Origin: Chloroflexia bacterium
Lineage (GTDB): Bacteria; Chloroflexota; Chloroflexia; Thermomicrobiales; UBA6265
Assembly: GCA_013696525.1 (NCBI GenBank)
Contig: JACCYK010000369.1
Span: 1 to 6,429, forward strand
DNA: 6,429 bases
Direction of reading: 5' to 3'
The notes beneath the pieces were generated by a model. The model had not been told where the DNA came from and ran no database searches. It saw only the letters and a list, made by a program, of their open reading frames with translations. The number at the start of each line of letters is the position of its first letter. Positions within the stretch are counted from its first letter, which is position 1. Position numbers and translations under genes: made by a program. Positions 1 to 5,170 of this stretch are shown piece by piece.

Positions 1-518
1 GTCTGCCACACCTTGCTCAGGAGCGTATTGTCCGCGATTCGGACCACGGTCTGATGAAACCGGGCGTTGAGCGACGCCGTTTCCGTCCAGCGCCCCGCCC
101 GCGCCGTCGCCCGCATCGCCGCGATCAACCGCTCCAGCTCCGTCGCGTCGGTCGGCGTCAACCGTTGACAGGCACACCGCGCCGCGTGGCCTTCGATGAG
201 TTGGCGGACGGCCGCGATATCACCGAGGTCCTTGGCCGTGAGTTGGGCCACCACGGCGCCGCGCCGGGGCCGCCGCACGACGAGCCCTTCGTGGTCAAGG
301 CGGCTCATCGCCTCCCGCACCGGCCCCCGGCTGATCCCCAACTCCCGCGCGATGGCGGCTTCGCTGACGCGATCGCCCGGCCGCAACGCACCCTGATGGA
401 TCCACTCCACGATGACGGCGTAGACATCATGGCGAAGCGCCCGGTCATCTCCCGGCCCGCCGTCAGGGACCGGACCGCGCTCATCAACTCGACCGATGTC
501 GCCGTTCACGGGAATCAC
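1..518 (-). CDS. GntR-family (FadR/FCD subfamily) transcriptional repressor, C-terminus cut by window edge
   Basis: One-component DNA-binding regulator that would release its operator on binding a small carboxylic-acid-type ligand (family knowledge; the ligand here is unknown). The visible 172 residues hold a winged helix at about 27-91, with VSEAAIARELGISRGPVREA at 51-70 as the helix-turn-helix and RRPRRGAVV at 82-90 as the wing. The FCD effector domain starts near 97 and includes NARFHQ at 151-156, where His155 is a family metal ligand. The usual Asp four residues before that His is Asn151 here. The GTG start at 518 was chosen because GGGAGGG lies 7 nt upstream; an in-frame GTG at 509 is a weaker alternative. 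The family is about 220-250 residues, so roughly 50-70 residues lie beyond position 1. It is transcribed away from the luciferase-like gene and has its own promoter and a palindromic operator candidate. Confidence 0.93.
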   Translation of the reverse strand, partial: MIPVNGDIGRVDERGPVPDGGPGDDRALRHDVYAVIVEWIHQGALRPGDRVSEAAIARELGISRGPVREAMSRLDHEGLVVRRPRRGAVVAQLTAKDLGDIAAVRQLIEGHAARCACQRLTPTDATELERLIAAMRATARAGRWTETASLNARFHQTVVRIADNTLLSKVWQ

Positions 519-546
519 GCGCCGACCCTCCCGCGTCTGGAACCGG

Positions 547-562
547 AAACTGTTGACAGTTT
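547..562. promoter_or_regulatory. Inverted-repeat operator candidate at the gntR transcription start
   Basis: AAACTGT-TG-ACAGTTT is a perfect 7-bp inverted repeat around a 2-bp centre, AT-rich in a GC-rich setting. It lies 2 bp downstream of the gntR -10 box and covers the predicted start site. FCD-type GntR proteins bind short palindromes of about this size, so autorepression is the simplest reading. The luciferase-like gene's predicted promoter is more than 100 bp away, so control of that gene is less certain. Confidence 0.6.
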
Positions 563-564
563 GC

Positions 565-593
565 ACAATACAGGCCGCGTGCCACGGTGTCAA
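565..593 (-). promoter_or_regulatory. Sigma-70-type promoter of the GntR regulator gene
   Basis: On the minus strand, TTGACA (593-588, 6/6 to the -35 consensus) is followed by a 17-bp spacer and TATTGT (570-565, 4/6 to the -10 consensus). Transcription should start near 558, giving a leader of about 40 nt before the GTG at 518. The perfect -35 and ideal spacing make this the most convincing promoter in the window. The start site itself is inferred. Confidence 0.72.
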
Positions 594-660
594 GCGGGCG
601 TTCGCCCATTCGCCCCCAGCCGGCCCGCGAAGACTCGGCAGCTCAGCCGCCGCTCCCCTC

Positions 661-683
661 GCGAGCCGGTTCGCTGATATGCT
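661..683 (+). promoter_or_regulatory. Extended -10 promoter candidate for the luciferase-like gene, with an adjoining imperfect palindrome
   Basis: TGATATGCT at 675-683 fits an extended -10 (TG, one base, then TATGCT at 4/6). No credible -35 is present, as is usual for extended -10 promoters. A 14-bp imperfect palindrome, GCGAGCCGGTTCGC (661-674, one mismatched pair), sits directly upstream and could be an operator, though GC-rich palindromes of this size can occur by chance here. Confidence 0.4.
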
Positions 684-717
684 GCACGGCACGGGCGTGG
701 AGGCACGTCGCGCGTGG

Positions 718-724
718 GGGAGGG
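718..724 (+). promoter_or_regulatory. Shine-Dalgarno site that favours the GTG at 732
   Basis: GGGAGGG ends 7 nt before the GTG at 732, the same motif and spacing as ahead of the GntR gene. The upstream in-frame GTG at 714 has its own weaker candidate, TGGAGG at 698-703 with 10-nt spacing, so the start could be six codons earlier. Confidence 0.6.
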
Positions 725-731
725 ACAGACG

Positions 732-1604
732 GTGGGTGAGGCGCTCCAGTTCGGGATCCAGACAACCGCGACCCGGCCGTGGCCGGAGATGGTCGAGCTT
801 TGGCAACGGGCCGAGGCGCTCGGCTTCGACAGTTGCTGGTTACCGGACCACCTCATTCCCCCCTTCAACCGCTCGGGGCCGATCTTCGAAGCCTGGACCC
901 TGCTCGCCGGCCTGGCGACGGTGACGGATCGGGTCCGGATCGGCATCCTCGTCTCCTGCAACACCTTTCGCCACCCACCGTTGCTGGCCAAGGAAGCCGT
1001 CACCGTCGATCATCTCTCCGGCGGCCGTCTGGAGTTCGGCCTCGGCGCGGGCTGGTTCGCGCCGGAGCATGAGATGTTCGGTCTGGAGCTGCCGGCCGCC
1101 AAGGAGCTGGTCGACCGCTTCCGGGAAGCGGTCGAGCTGTGCCATCTCCTCTTTACGCAAGAGATCACCAGCTACGACGGGAGGTACTATCAATTGCGGG
1201 AGGCGCCCTTCCGGCCCCCCGCCCTGCAGCGGCCGCGGCCGCCCTTCACGCTCGGCGCCCATGGCCCGAAGATGCTGCGCATCGTCGCCGAGTATGCCCA
1301 TCGCTGGAACTCGACCGGCACCGTCGCCGAGATGACGGCGCGAAACCGCGTCCTGGACGAGCAATGCGCCGCGATCGGGCGCGACCCGGCAACGATCCTG
1401 CGGTCCCATCTCTACGTGCCGGGGATCCTGACCGACGAGCGGCCGTGGGACTCGACCGAGGCGTTCCTCGATTTCGTGGGACGCTTCCGCGAGGCCGGCG
1501 TGACCGAGTTCATCGTCCAACCCCCCGCCGCCGACCCGCTCGCCGCGATTGAGCGGATCGGCGCCGAAGCGTTGCCGGCGGCCCGCCACGTCGGAGCTGG
1601 TTGA
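732..1604 (+). CDS. Luciferase-like (LLM) F420- or FMN-dependent oxidoreductase
   Basis: A 290-residue soluble TIM-barrel enzyme of the bacterial-luciferase-like family, resembling the probable F420-dependent oxidoreductases of the TIGR03560 type (from memory of the family). Visible landmarks are FDSCWLPDH at 32-40, FRHPPLLAKEAVTVDHLSGG at 79-98, and RLEFGLGAGWF at 99-109, the hallmark strand and loop of the cofactor pocket. DGRYYQL and a basic-proline stretch before LGAHGPKMLRIVAEYAHRWN follow; GG-type residues that often bind the cofactor phosphate are here GAHGPK. Length is normal and the frame is intact. F420 versus FMN cannot be decided from sequence alone, and the substrate is unknown. 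The stop at 1602-1604 lies 17 nt before the preferred start of the next gene, suggesting an operon. An earlier GTG at 714 would add six residues. Confidence 0.9.
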   Translation: MGEALQFGIQTTATRPWPEMVELWQRAEALGFDSCWLPDHLIPPFNRSGPIFEAWTLLAGLATVTDRVRIGILVSCNTFRHPPLLAKEAVTVDHLSGGRLEFGLGAGWFAPEHEMFGLELPAAKELVDRFREAVELCHLLFTQEITSYDGRYYQLREAPFRPPALQRPRPPFTLGAHGPKMLRIVAEYAHRWNSTGTVAEMTARNRVLDEQCAAIGRDPATILRSHLYVPGILTDERPWDSTEAFLDFVGRFREAGVTEFIVQPPAADPLAAIERIGAEALPAARHVGAG

Positions 1605-1621
1605 GGCGCATGGAGACCGAG

Positions 1622-2092
1622 ATGGCGTACAAATCGACCGAGGAGATGGTGCGCCGGGTCCGCCCGTTGTTGGACCGTCTGGCGGGGGAGTCGATTGATC
1701 GGGCCCGGTTGCTGCAATACCTGGCGGCCCGAGCCGGCGTCGTTTGGGGCGCCCTGGAGCTGGTCACCGAGGTGGAGACCGAGCCCCAACCCGGCACCAC
1801 CTCGCGGGTCTTTATCTTCCGCGACCGGATCTCGGGGGTGGAGCATCCGATCCCCTATCCATCCTGTCTCGACACCGCGATCGAGCCGATGGTGCGCGCC
1901 GAGTACGAGCGGCTGGCGATCGACCGGCCGCTGACGATGATGGCGGAGCCGCTCTTTCAGCACTTCTACGCCGCTCACTGCGCCTCCTGCTGTTGGCGGG
2001 GCAAGCAACACGACCAGATCCATCGCGAGTGCCGCTTCGCCGGCTACTCGATCAATTTCGAGCCGGCCGGGGAGACCGATTCAGGCGGGTGA
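1622..2092 (+). CDS. Unrecognised 156-residue protein with a C-terminal Cys/His cluster
   Basis: I do not recognise this family. The protein is soluble-looking, with no signal peptide or membrane segment. The N-terminal half (EEMVRRVRPLLDRLAGESID at about 8-27) looks helical. A central part with RVFIFRDRISG looks like beta strand. The C-terminal segment has HCASCCWRGKQHDQIHREC near 122-140, four Cys and three His within 20 residues, suggestive of a metal site. The ATG at 1622 was chosen because GGAG sits 6 nt upstream. In-frame alternatives are the ATG at 1610 and a TTG at 1601 overlapping the previous stop (TTGA). The close spacing to the luciferase-like gene suggests co-transcription and perhaps coupled translation. 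Its stop abuts the stop of the convergent phosphoesterase gene. Coding reality is supported by strong GC3 bias and an uninterrupted frame. Confidence 0.8.
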   Translation: MAYKSTEEMVRRVRPLLDRLAGESIDRARLLQYLAARAGVVWGALELVTEVETEPQPGTTSRVFIFRDRISGVEHPIPYPSCLDTAIEPMVRAEYERLAIDRPLTMMAEPLFQHFYAAHCASCCWRGKQHDQIHRECRFAGYSINFEPAGETDSGG

Positions 2093-2854
2093 TCACGGCT
2101 GTTCCAACGTCCATTGCCAATCCGACGCCACCCAGTCGGCGAACGGCATCCCTTGCTCATCCATCGCGCGAATGGTGACCGACTGATCGTAGGGCACGCG
2201 GTGGAACGCCAGGCTCTGGTGCCCCGGCGTGATGCTGAGGATCGCGAATGACGCGTAGGCGGCCACGATCGTCCGGCCATCCGGCCATTCCTCGTGGGGG
2301 CTGCCGACGCTGCCGGGGTTGGCGAGGATCGTGCCGCGATAGGGCCGCAGCAGCGGGACGTGGGTGTGGCCGCCGGCGATGACGGCGGGACACCGCTCGG
2401 GGTCGAGCATCAGCATTGGGTCGAGCGCCGCCGCCGGCGTCGTCGCCCGGATGACGTCGTTGAAGTCGCGGGGCGAACCGTGGACACAGAGCAGCTCCGC
2501 GAACGGTTCGATCACGATGCTGATCGTGGGCGGGAAGGAACGGATGAAGGCGAGATCATCGGCGTCGAGACGGGCGGCGCCCCAGCGGGCCAGCTCGGCC
2601 AGCTTCCCCTCCTCGGTCGCCGGGTCGGGCCCGGGGCCGGCATCGGAAGCGAGCAGCTCGGCGTCGGCATTCCCCATCACCACGGGGCAGCCGCGATGAC
2701 GCAGCTCGGCCACCACCTCATGCGGTTGCGGCCCCGTCGCCGCCACATCCCCCAAGCAGACGACCTGATCGACCCCGGCCCGCTCAATCTCGGTGAAGGC
2801 CGCGTCGAGCGCCGCCAAGTTGCCGTGAATGTCCGCGATCAGCGCGATCCGCAT
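2093..2854 (-). CDS. Calcineurin-like metallophosphoesterase (YfcE/MJ0936-like)
   Basis: A 253-residue cytoplasmic two-metal phosphoesterase, expected to cleave phosphodiesters or phosphomonoesters using Mn or similar ions. All signature motifs are present in order: D8-x-H10 in LIADIHGN, GD at 35-36, GN at 61-62, H125 in CVHGSP, and GHTH at 162-165, followed by NPGSVGSP at 179-186, typical of the YfcE group. The physiological substrate cannot be read from the sequence. The ATG at 2854 was chosen because AAAGGG lies 6 nt upstream and the protein then opens directly on the first beta strand; a TTG at 2875 would add seven residues without a usable SD. It diverges from the CoA-transferase gene across about 200 bp and runs tail to tail into the small Cys/His protein gene with zero intergenic bases. 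Confidence 0.93.
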   Translation of the reverse strand: MRIALIADIHGNLAALDAAFTEIERAGVDQVVCLGDVAATGPQPHEVVAELRHRGCPVVMGNADAELLASDAGPGPDPATEEGKLAELARWGAARLDADDLAFIRSFPPTISIVIEPFAELLCVHGSPRDFNDVIRATTPAAALDPMLMLDPERCPAVIAGGHTHVPLLRPYRGTILANPGSVGSPHEEWPDGRTIVAAYASFAILSITPGHQSLAFHRVPYDQSVTIRAMDEQGMPFADWVASDWQWTLEQP

Positions 2855-3002
2855 GGACAACCCTTTCCCAAACAATCCTCGGCCGCCGCGGCCGTCCGTC
2901 GACGAGCCGCCGGGTGATACCCGCGACTAGCGTATCCCGAGTCCGGGTGAAATGCCGGCGGGTCCTCATGTCGCGCCCGCACGGCGCCCCCCAACGAACC
3001 AC

Positions 3003-3011
3003 TGCTACAAT
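3003..3011 (+). promoter_or_regulatory. Extended -10 promoter candidate for the CoA-transferase gene
   Basis: TGCTACAAT is a full extended -10: TG, one base, then TACAAT matching the -10 consensus at 5/6. The -35 position at 17-bp spacing holds only GC-rich sequence. Transcription would start near 3018, leaving a leader of about 40 nt. The rest of the 2855-3058 gap holds two GC-rich palindromes (2881-2893 and 2897-2904) with no evident role; I saw no convincing promoter for the divergent phosphoesterase gene. Confidence 0.5.
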
Positions 3012-3043
3012 CGTCGGCCAGGACGCCGGTGGTTCGAGCCGGC

Positions 3044-3050
3044 AAGGAGG
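3044..3050 (+). promoter_or_regulatory. Strong Shine-Dalgarno site fixing the CoA-transferase start at 3059
   Basis: AAGGAGG lies 8 nt before the ATG at 3059 and rules in that start over the in-frame GTG at 3029. A short inverted repeat, GCCGG (3025-3029) and CCGGC (3039-3043), ends exactly where the SD begins; a 5-bp hairpin there could modulate ribosome access, but it is small and may be chance. Confidence 0.8.
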
Positions 3051-3058
3051 CGCGTGAC

Positions 3059-4309
3059 ATGGCGGGATCCCCGGGTGAGTCAGAGTCGGACCGTACCCGG
3101 CCGTTGCCGCTGGCCGGGGTCCGGGTGATCGACCTGACCCGGGTAATGACGGGACCGTACGGCTCGATGATGCTGGGTGATCTCGGCGCCGACGTGATCA
3201 AGGTCGAGCTGCCCGGCCGGGGCGACGATACCCGATCCTGGGGGCCCCCGTTCATCGCCGAGGAGTCGGTCTACTTCCTCTCGGTCAACCGGAACAAGCG
3301 CTCGATCGCGCTCGACCTCAAGACGGACGGCGGCAAAGCGGTCCTCTGGCGCCTGCTCGCCGGGGCCGACGTCCTGATGGAGAATTTTTCCCCCGGCACC
3401 CTTTCCCGGCTGGGATTTGGCTACGCGGCGACCGCCGCTCGCCACCCGGCGCTTGTCTATGCCTCGATTTCGGGCTTTGGTCAGTCGGGCCCCGATTTCG
3501 ACCGCACCGCCTACGATCTGATCGTCCAGGGGATGAGCGGGATCATGAGCATCACCGGCCATCCGGGTGGGCCGCCGACCCGGCTGGGGGTGCCGGTCGC
3601 CGATATCGCGGCCGGCATGTTCGCCGCCTACGCGATTGCCGCCGCCCTCTACGAGCGGGAGCGGACCGGCGAAGGCCGCTACATCGACACCTCGATGCTC
3701 GGCGGCCAGGTGGCGATGCTGACCTACCAGGCGGGCAGCCATTTCGCCACCGGCGCCGTGCCGGGCCCGCTCGGCAACGCGCACCCGATGATCGCCCCCT
3801 ACGACACCTTCGCCGTGGCCGATGGGCACGTCAATATCGCGGTTGGCAACGACGCCATCTGGTCCCGGTTCTGCGCCGCGCTTCGTCTCGAGCGGCTGGC
3901 CGACGATCCCCGCTTTGCCAGCAATCGTGATCGGATCACGAACAAAGCGGCCCTCTATGCCGAGCTGGAGACGACCTTGCTGACCCTGCCGGCGAGCGAC
4001 GTGGTGGCCCGGCTCGATGCGGCGGCAGTCCCCTGCGGCCCGATCCGCAACCTGGCCGAGGTCATCGCCGACCCCCAGGTGCGGGCCCAAGACCTGATCC
4101 AGGAGACACTGCACCCCACCGCCGGCGAGATCAAGCAGACCGGCGCCCCTTACCACTTCCAGGGCTCACGGGTGGAAGCCCGGCGGCCGCCCCCGGTATT
4201 GGGCGAGCACACCATCGCGATCCTCCGCGAAGCGGGCTACACCGCCGCCGAGGCAACCGCCCTGATCGAGTCCGGCGCGGCCGCCGCGCCAGCCACGGAC
4301 GAGGCCTAG
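3059..4309 (+). CDS. Family III acyl-CoA transferase (CaiB/BaiF type)
   Basis: A 416-residue cytoplasmic enzyme expected to move CoA between an acyl-CoA donor and a free carboxylic acid through an aspartyl-CoA thioester. The family hallmarks are complete: PLAGVRVIDLTRVMTGPY at 17-34, LGDLGADVIKVE at 39-50, NRNKRSIALDLK at 77-88, LMENFSPGTLSRLGFGY at 106-122, and SGFGQSGP at 138-145. Asp182 in VADIAAGM aligns with the catalytic Asp known in formyl-CoA transferase (alignment by eye). Length is typical and no residue is obviously missing. The substrate cannot be assigned: homologues act on oxalate, carnitine, succinate or mesaconate, bile acids, or aromatic acids, and no partner CoA-ligase or dehydrogenase gene is visible. 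The Ala-rich tail after about 395 is probably disordered. The gene overlaps the convergent tetR by 4 bp at a shared CTAG. Confidence 0.94.
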   Translation: MAGSPGESESDRTRPLPLAGVRVIDLTRVMTGPYGSMMLGDLGADVIKVELPGRGDDTRSWGPPFIAEESVYFLSVNRNKRSIALDLKTDGGKAVLWRLLAGADVLMENFSPGTLSRLGFGYAATAARHPALVYASISGFGQSGPDFDRTAYDLIVQGMSGIMSITGHPGGPPTRLGVPVADIAAGMFAAYAIAAALYERERTGEGRYIDTSMLGGQVAMLTYQAGSHFATGAVPGPLGNAHPMIAPYDTFAVADGHVNIAVGNDAIWSRFCAALRLERLADDPRFASNRDRITNKAALYAELETTLLTLPASDVVARLDAAAVPCGPIRNLAEVIADPQVRAQDLIQETLHPTAGEIKQTGAPYHFQGSRVEARRPPPVLGEHTIAILREAGYTAAEATALIESGAAAAPATDEA

Positions 4310-4914
4310 CCAACCAGGGCCCGTTCGGGCTCGGCAACGAGCAGGTCGGCCAGCAGCCGGTCGGCGATGGCCTCGAACCGGCTGGCCTCGCCAAAGGAGC
4401 GGGCGACCAGCATCGCCCCTTCCAGGGAACCAACCAGCAGGCGGGCGACCTCGACCGCATCGCCGGCGAAGCGCAGCTCCGCTTCGGCCCGGCCTTGCTC
4501 CAACACGGCGGCCAGCCACCGCTCGTTCGCCTCGAAGAAATGGGTGACCGCGGTCCGCATTGGTTCCGGCAGGGTCATGTAGTCCGCCGCCAGCATGCCG
4601 CAGAGACACATCCGGCCGGCGTTGAGGACACCGGCGTAGATGCCCACGTACCGGCGCAGCCTCGCCGCCGCGCTCGCCTCATCCTCGTCGATCGCCGCCA
4701 GCGCCAGGGCGAAATTGTCGCCGTAGCGCTCGATCAGGCGCAGGCCAAGCTCGGCCTTGGTCGGGAAGTGGTAATGAAGGCTGGCCTTGGTCACCTGGAG
4801 GCCCTTGGCGATATCGGCGTAGCTGAACCCGTTGAAGCCGCGGGTCTGGACCAGACGCTCGGCCAGTTCGAGGACGCGCTCAGCCGTATCGGTTCGTGTC
4901 GCTGGTCCGCTCAC
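4306..4914 (-). CDS. TetR-family transcriptional repressor
   Basis: A 202-residue dimeric repressor (208 if begun at the ATG at 4932). In ATG-based numbering, the DNA-binding domain spans about 15-62: TAERVLELAERLVQTRGF, then YADIAKGLQVTKASLHYHFP as the helix-turn-helix, then TKAELGLRLIERY. The ligand domain contains RMCLCGMLAADYMTLPEPMR, with Cys109 and Cys111 two apart, followed by FFEANERWLAAVLEQG, a pattern common in NemR-like TetR proteins (by memory). The GTG at 4914 is preferred because GGGGAG lies 10 nt upstream, whereas the ATG at 4932 has no SD despite a predicted leader of about 85 nt. This start remains uncertain. It is divergent from the FMN-protein gene, with two operators between them, so autorepression plus control of that gene is the natural inference. 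The stop is shared with the CoA-transferase gene at CTAG. Confidence 0.92.
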   Translation of the reverse strand: MSGPATRTDTAERVLELAERLVQTRGFNGFSYADIAKGLQVTKASLHYHFPTKAELGLRLIERYGDNFALALAAIDEDEASAAARLRRYVGIYAGVLNAGRMCLCGMLAADYMTLPEPMRTAVTHFFEANERWLAAVLEQGRAEAELRFAGDAVEVARLLVGSLEGAMLVARSFGEASRFEAIADRLLADLLVAEPERALVG

Positions 4915-5017
4915 GAGGTTGCTTCTCCCCATTCGTATCTGAACGTTCGAACCCGTACCGGCCGGAACCCCTTTGCGACCTTGAAGCGGTGACCGAAAAT
5001 CGGAACGAGCTACCCTC

Positions 5018-5047
5018 TTGATATTATAACCTACTAGTAGGTAAGAT
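5018..5047 (+). promoter_or_regulatory. Promoter candidate of the FMN split-barrel protein gene
   Basis: TTGATA (5018-5023, 5/6), an 18-bp spacer, then TAAGAT (5042-5047, 4/6). It overlaps the tetR promoter almost completely in the opposite direction, with operator 1 between its two boxes. The start would be near 5054, at the edge of operator 2, giving a leader of about 115 nt. The -10 is weaker than that of tetR. Confidence 0.48.
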
Positions 5048-5052
5048 GTCTC
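5023..5052 (-). promoter_or_regulatory. Promoter of the tetR gene, spacer occupied by operator 1
   Basis: On the minus strand, GAGACA (5052-5047, 4/6) is followed by an 18-bp spacer and a perfect TATAAT (5028-5023). Operator 1 lies wholly within the spacer, the classic arrangement for steric repression by a TetR protein. Transcription would begin near 5016. Confidence 0.65.
5029..5042. promoter_or_regulatory. Operator 1: perfect 14-bp palindrome in the tetR intergenic region
   Basis: ACCTACTAGTAGGT is a perfect palindrome with 7-bp half-sites. With its flanks it forms the 18-bp TAACCTACTAGTAGGTAA (5027-5044), repeated almost exactly at 5054-5071. It fills the spacer of both divergent promoters. 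Binding by the adjacent TetR protein is inferred from position, symmetry and repetition. Confidence 0.8.
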
Positions 5053-5055
5053 CTA

Positions 5056-5069
5056 ACCTATTAGTAGGT
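5056..5069. promoter_or_regulatory. Operator 2: second copy of the TetR palindrome
   Basis: ACCTATTAGTAGGT differs from operator 1 at one base, which breaks one central pair but keeps the ACCTA/TAGGT arms. Including flanks, 17 of 18 bases (5054-5071) match. The centres of the two sites are 27 bp apart. It lies at or just after the predicted start of the FMN-gene transcript and just upstream of the tetR -35, so it could reinforce repression in either direction. Confidence 0.75.
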
Positions 5070-5157
5070 AAAAAGAGGAGGCGCCGCCACCCCGTTTCAT
5101 CCGCGTTCGAGCCCCGGTCACCCGAGTTCCCCCGGCCAGTCGATGTCCTCGTCGATC

Positions 5158-5163
5158 GGAGAG
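5158..5163 (+). promoter_or_regulatory. Shine-Dalgarno site that favours the ATG at 5171
   Basis: GGAGAG lies 7 nt before the ATG at 5171 but only 1 nt before the in-frame ATG at 5165, so the later start is preferred. A purine tract AGAGGAGG near 5074-5081 in the same leader looks like an SD but has no start codon after it. Confidence 0.65.
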
Positions 5164-5170
5164 CATGGAG

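Noticed and set aside
305..487. 60-codon minus-strand frame beginning with MMSAVRS
   Set aside because: Out of frame with the GntR protein, which accounts for this strand in another frame.
553..558. Plus-strand TTGACA as a -35 for the luciferase-like gene
   Set aside because: No -10-like hexamer at 16-18 bp (GC-rich there); the hexamer is part of the gntR palindrome.
54..677. Long plus-strand open frame across the GntR gene
   Set aside because: Arg/Pro-rich low-complexity translation opposite a well-matched GntR coding frame; a GC-rich shadow.
840..1589. Long minus-strand open frame across the luciferase-like gene
   Set aside because: Antisense shadow of a recognisable enzyme; its translation matches no family I know and lacks a good SD.
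2294..2917. Plus-strand open frame opposite the phosphoesterase gene
   Set aside because: Gly/Arg/Val-rich antisense shadow; the minus strand carries every catalytic motif.
3080..4156. 358-codon minus-strand open frame inside the CoA-transferase gene
   Set aside because: Very long, but an antisense shadow typical of high GC3 DNA; the plus frame has complete CaiB/BaiF motifs and a strong SD.
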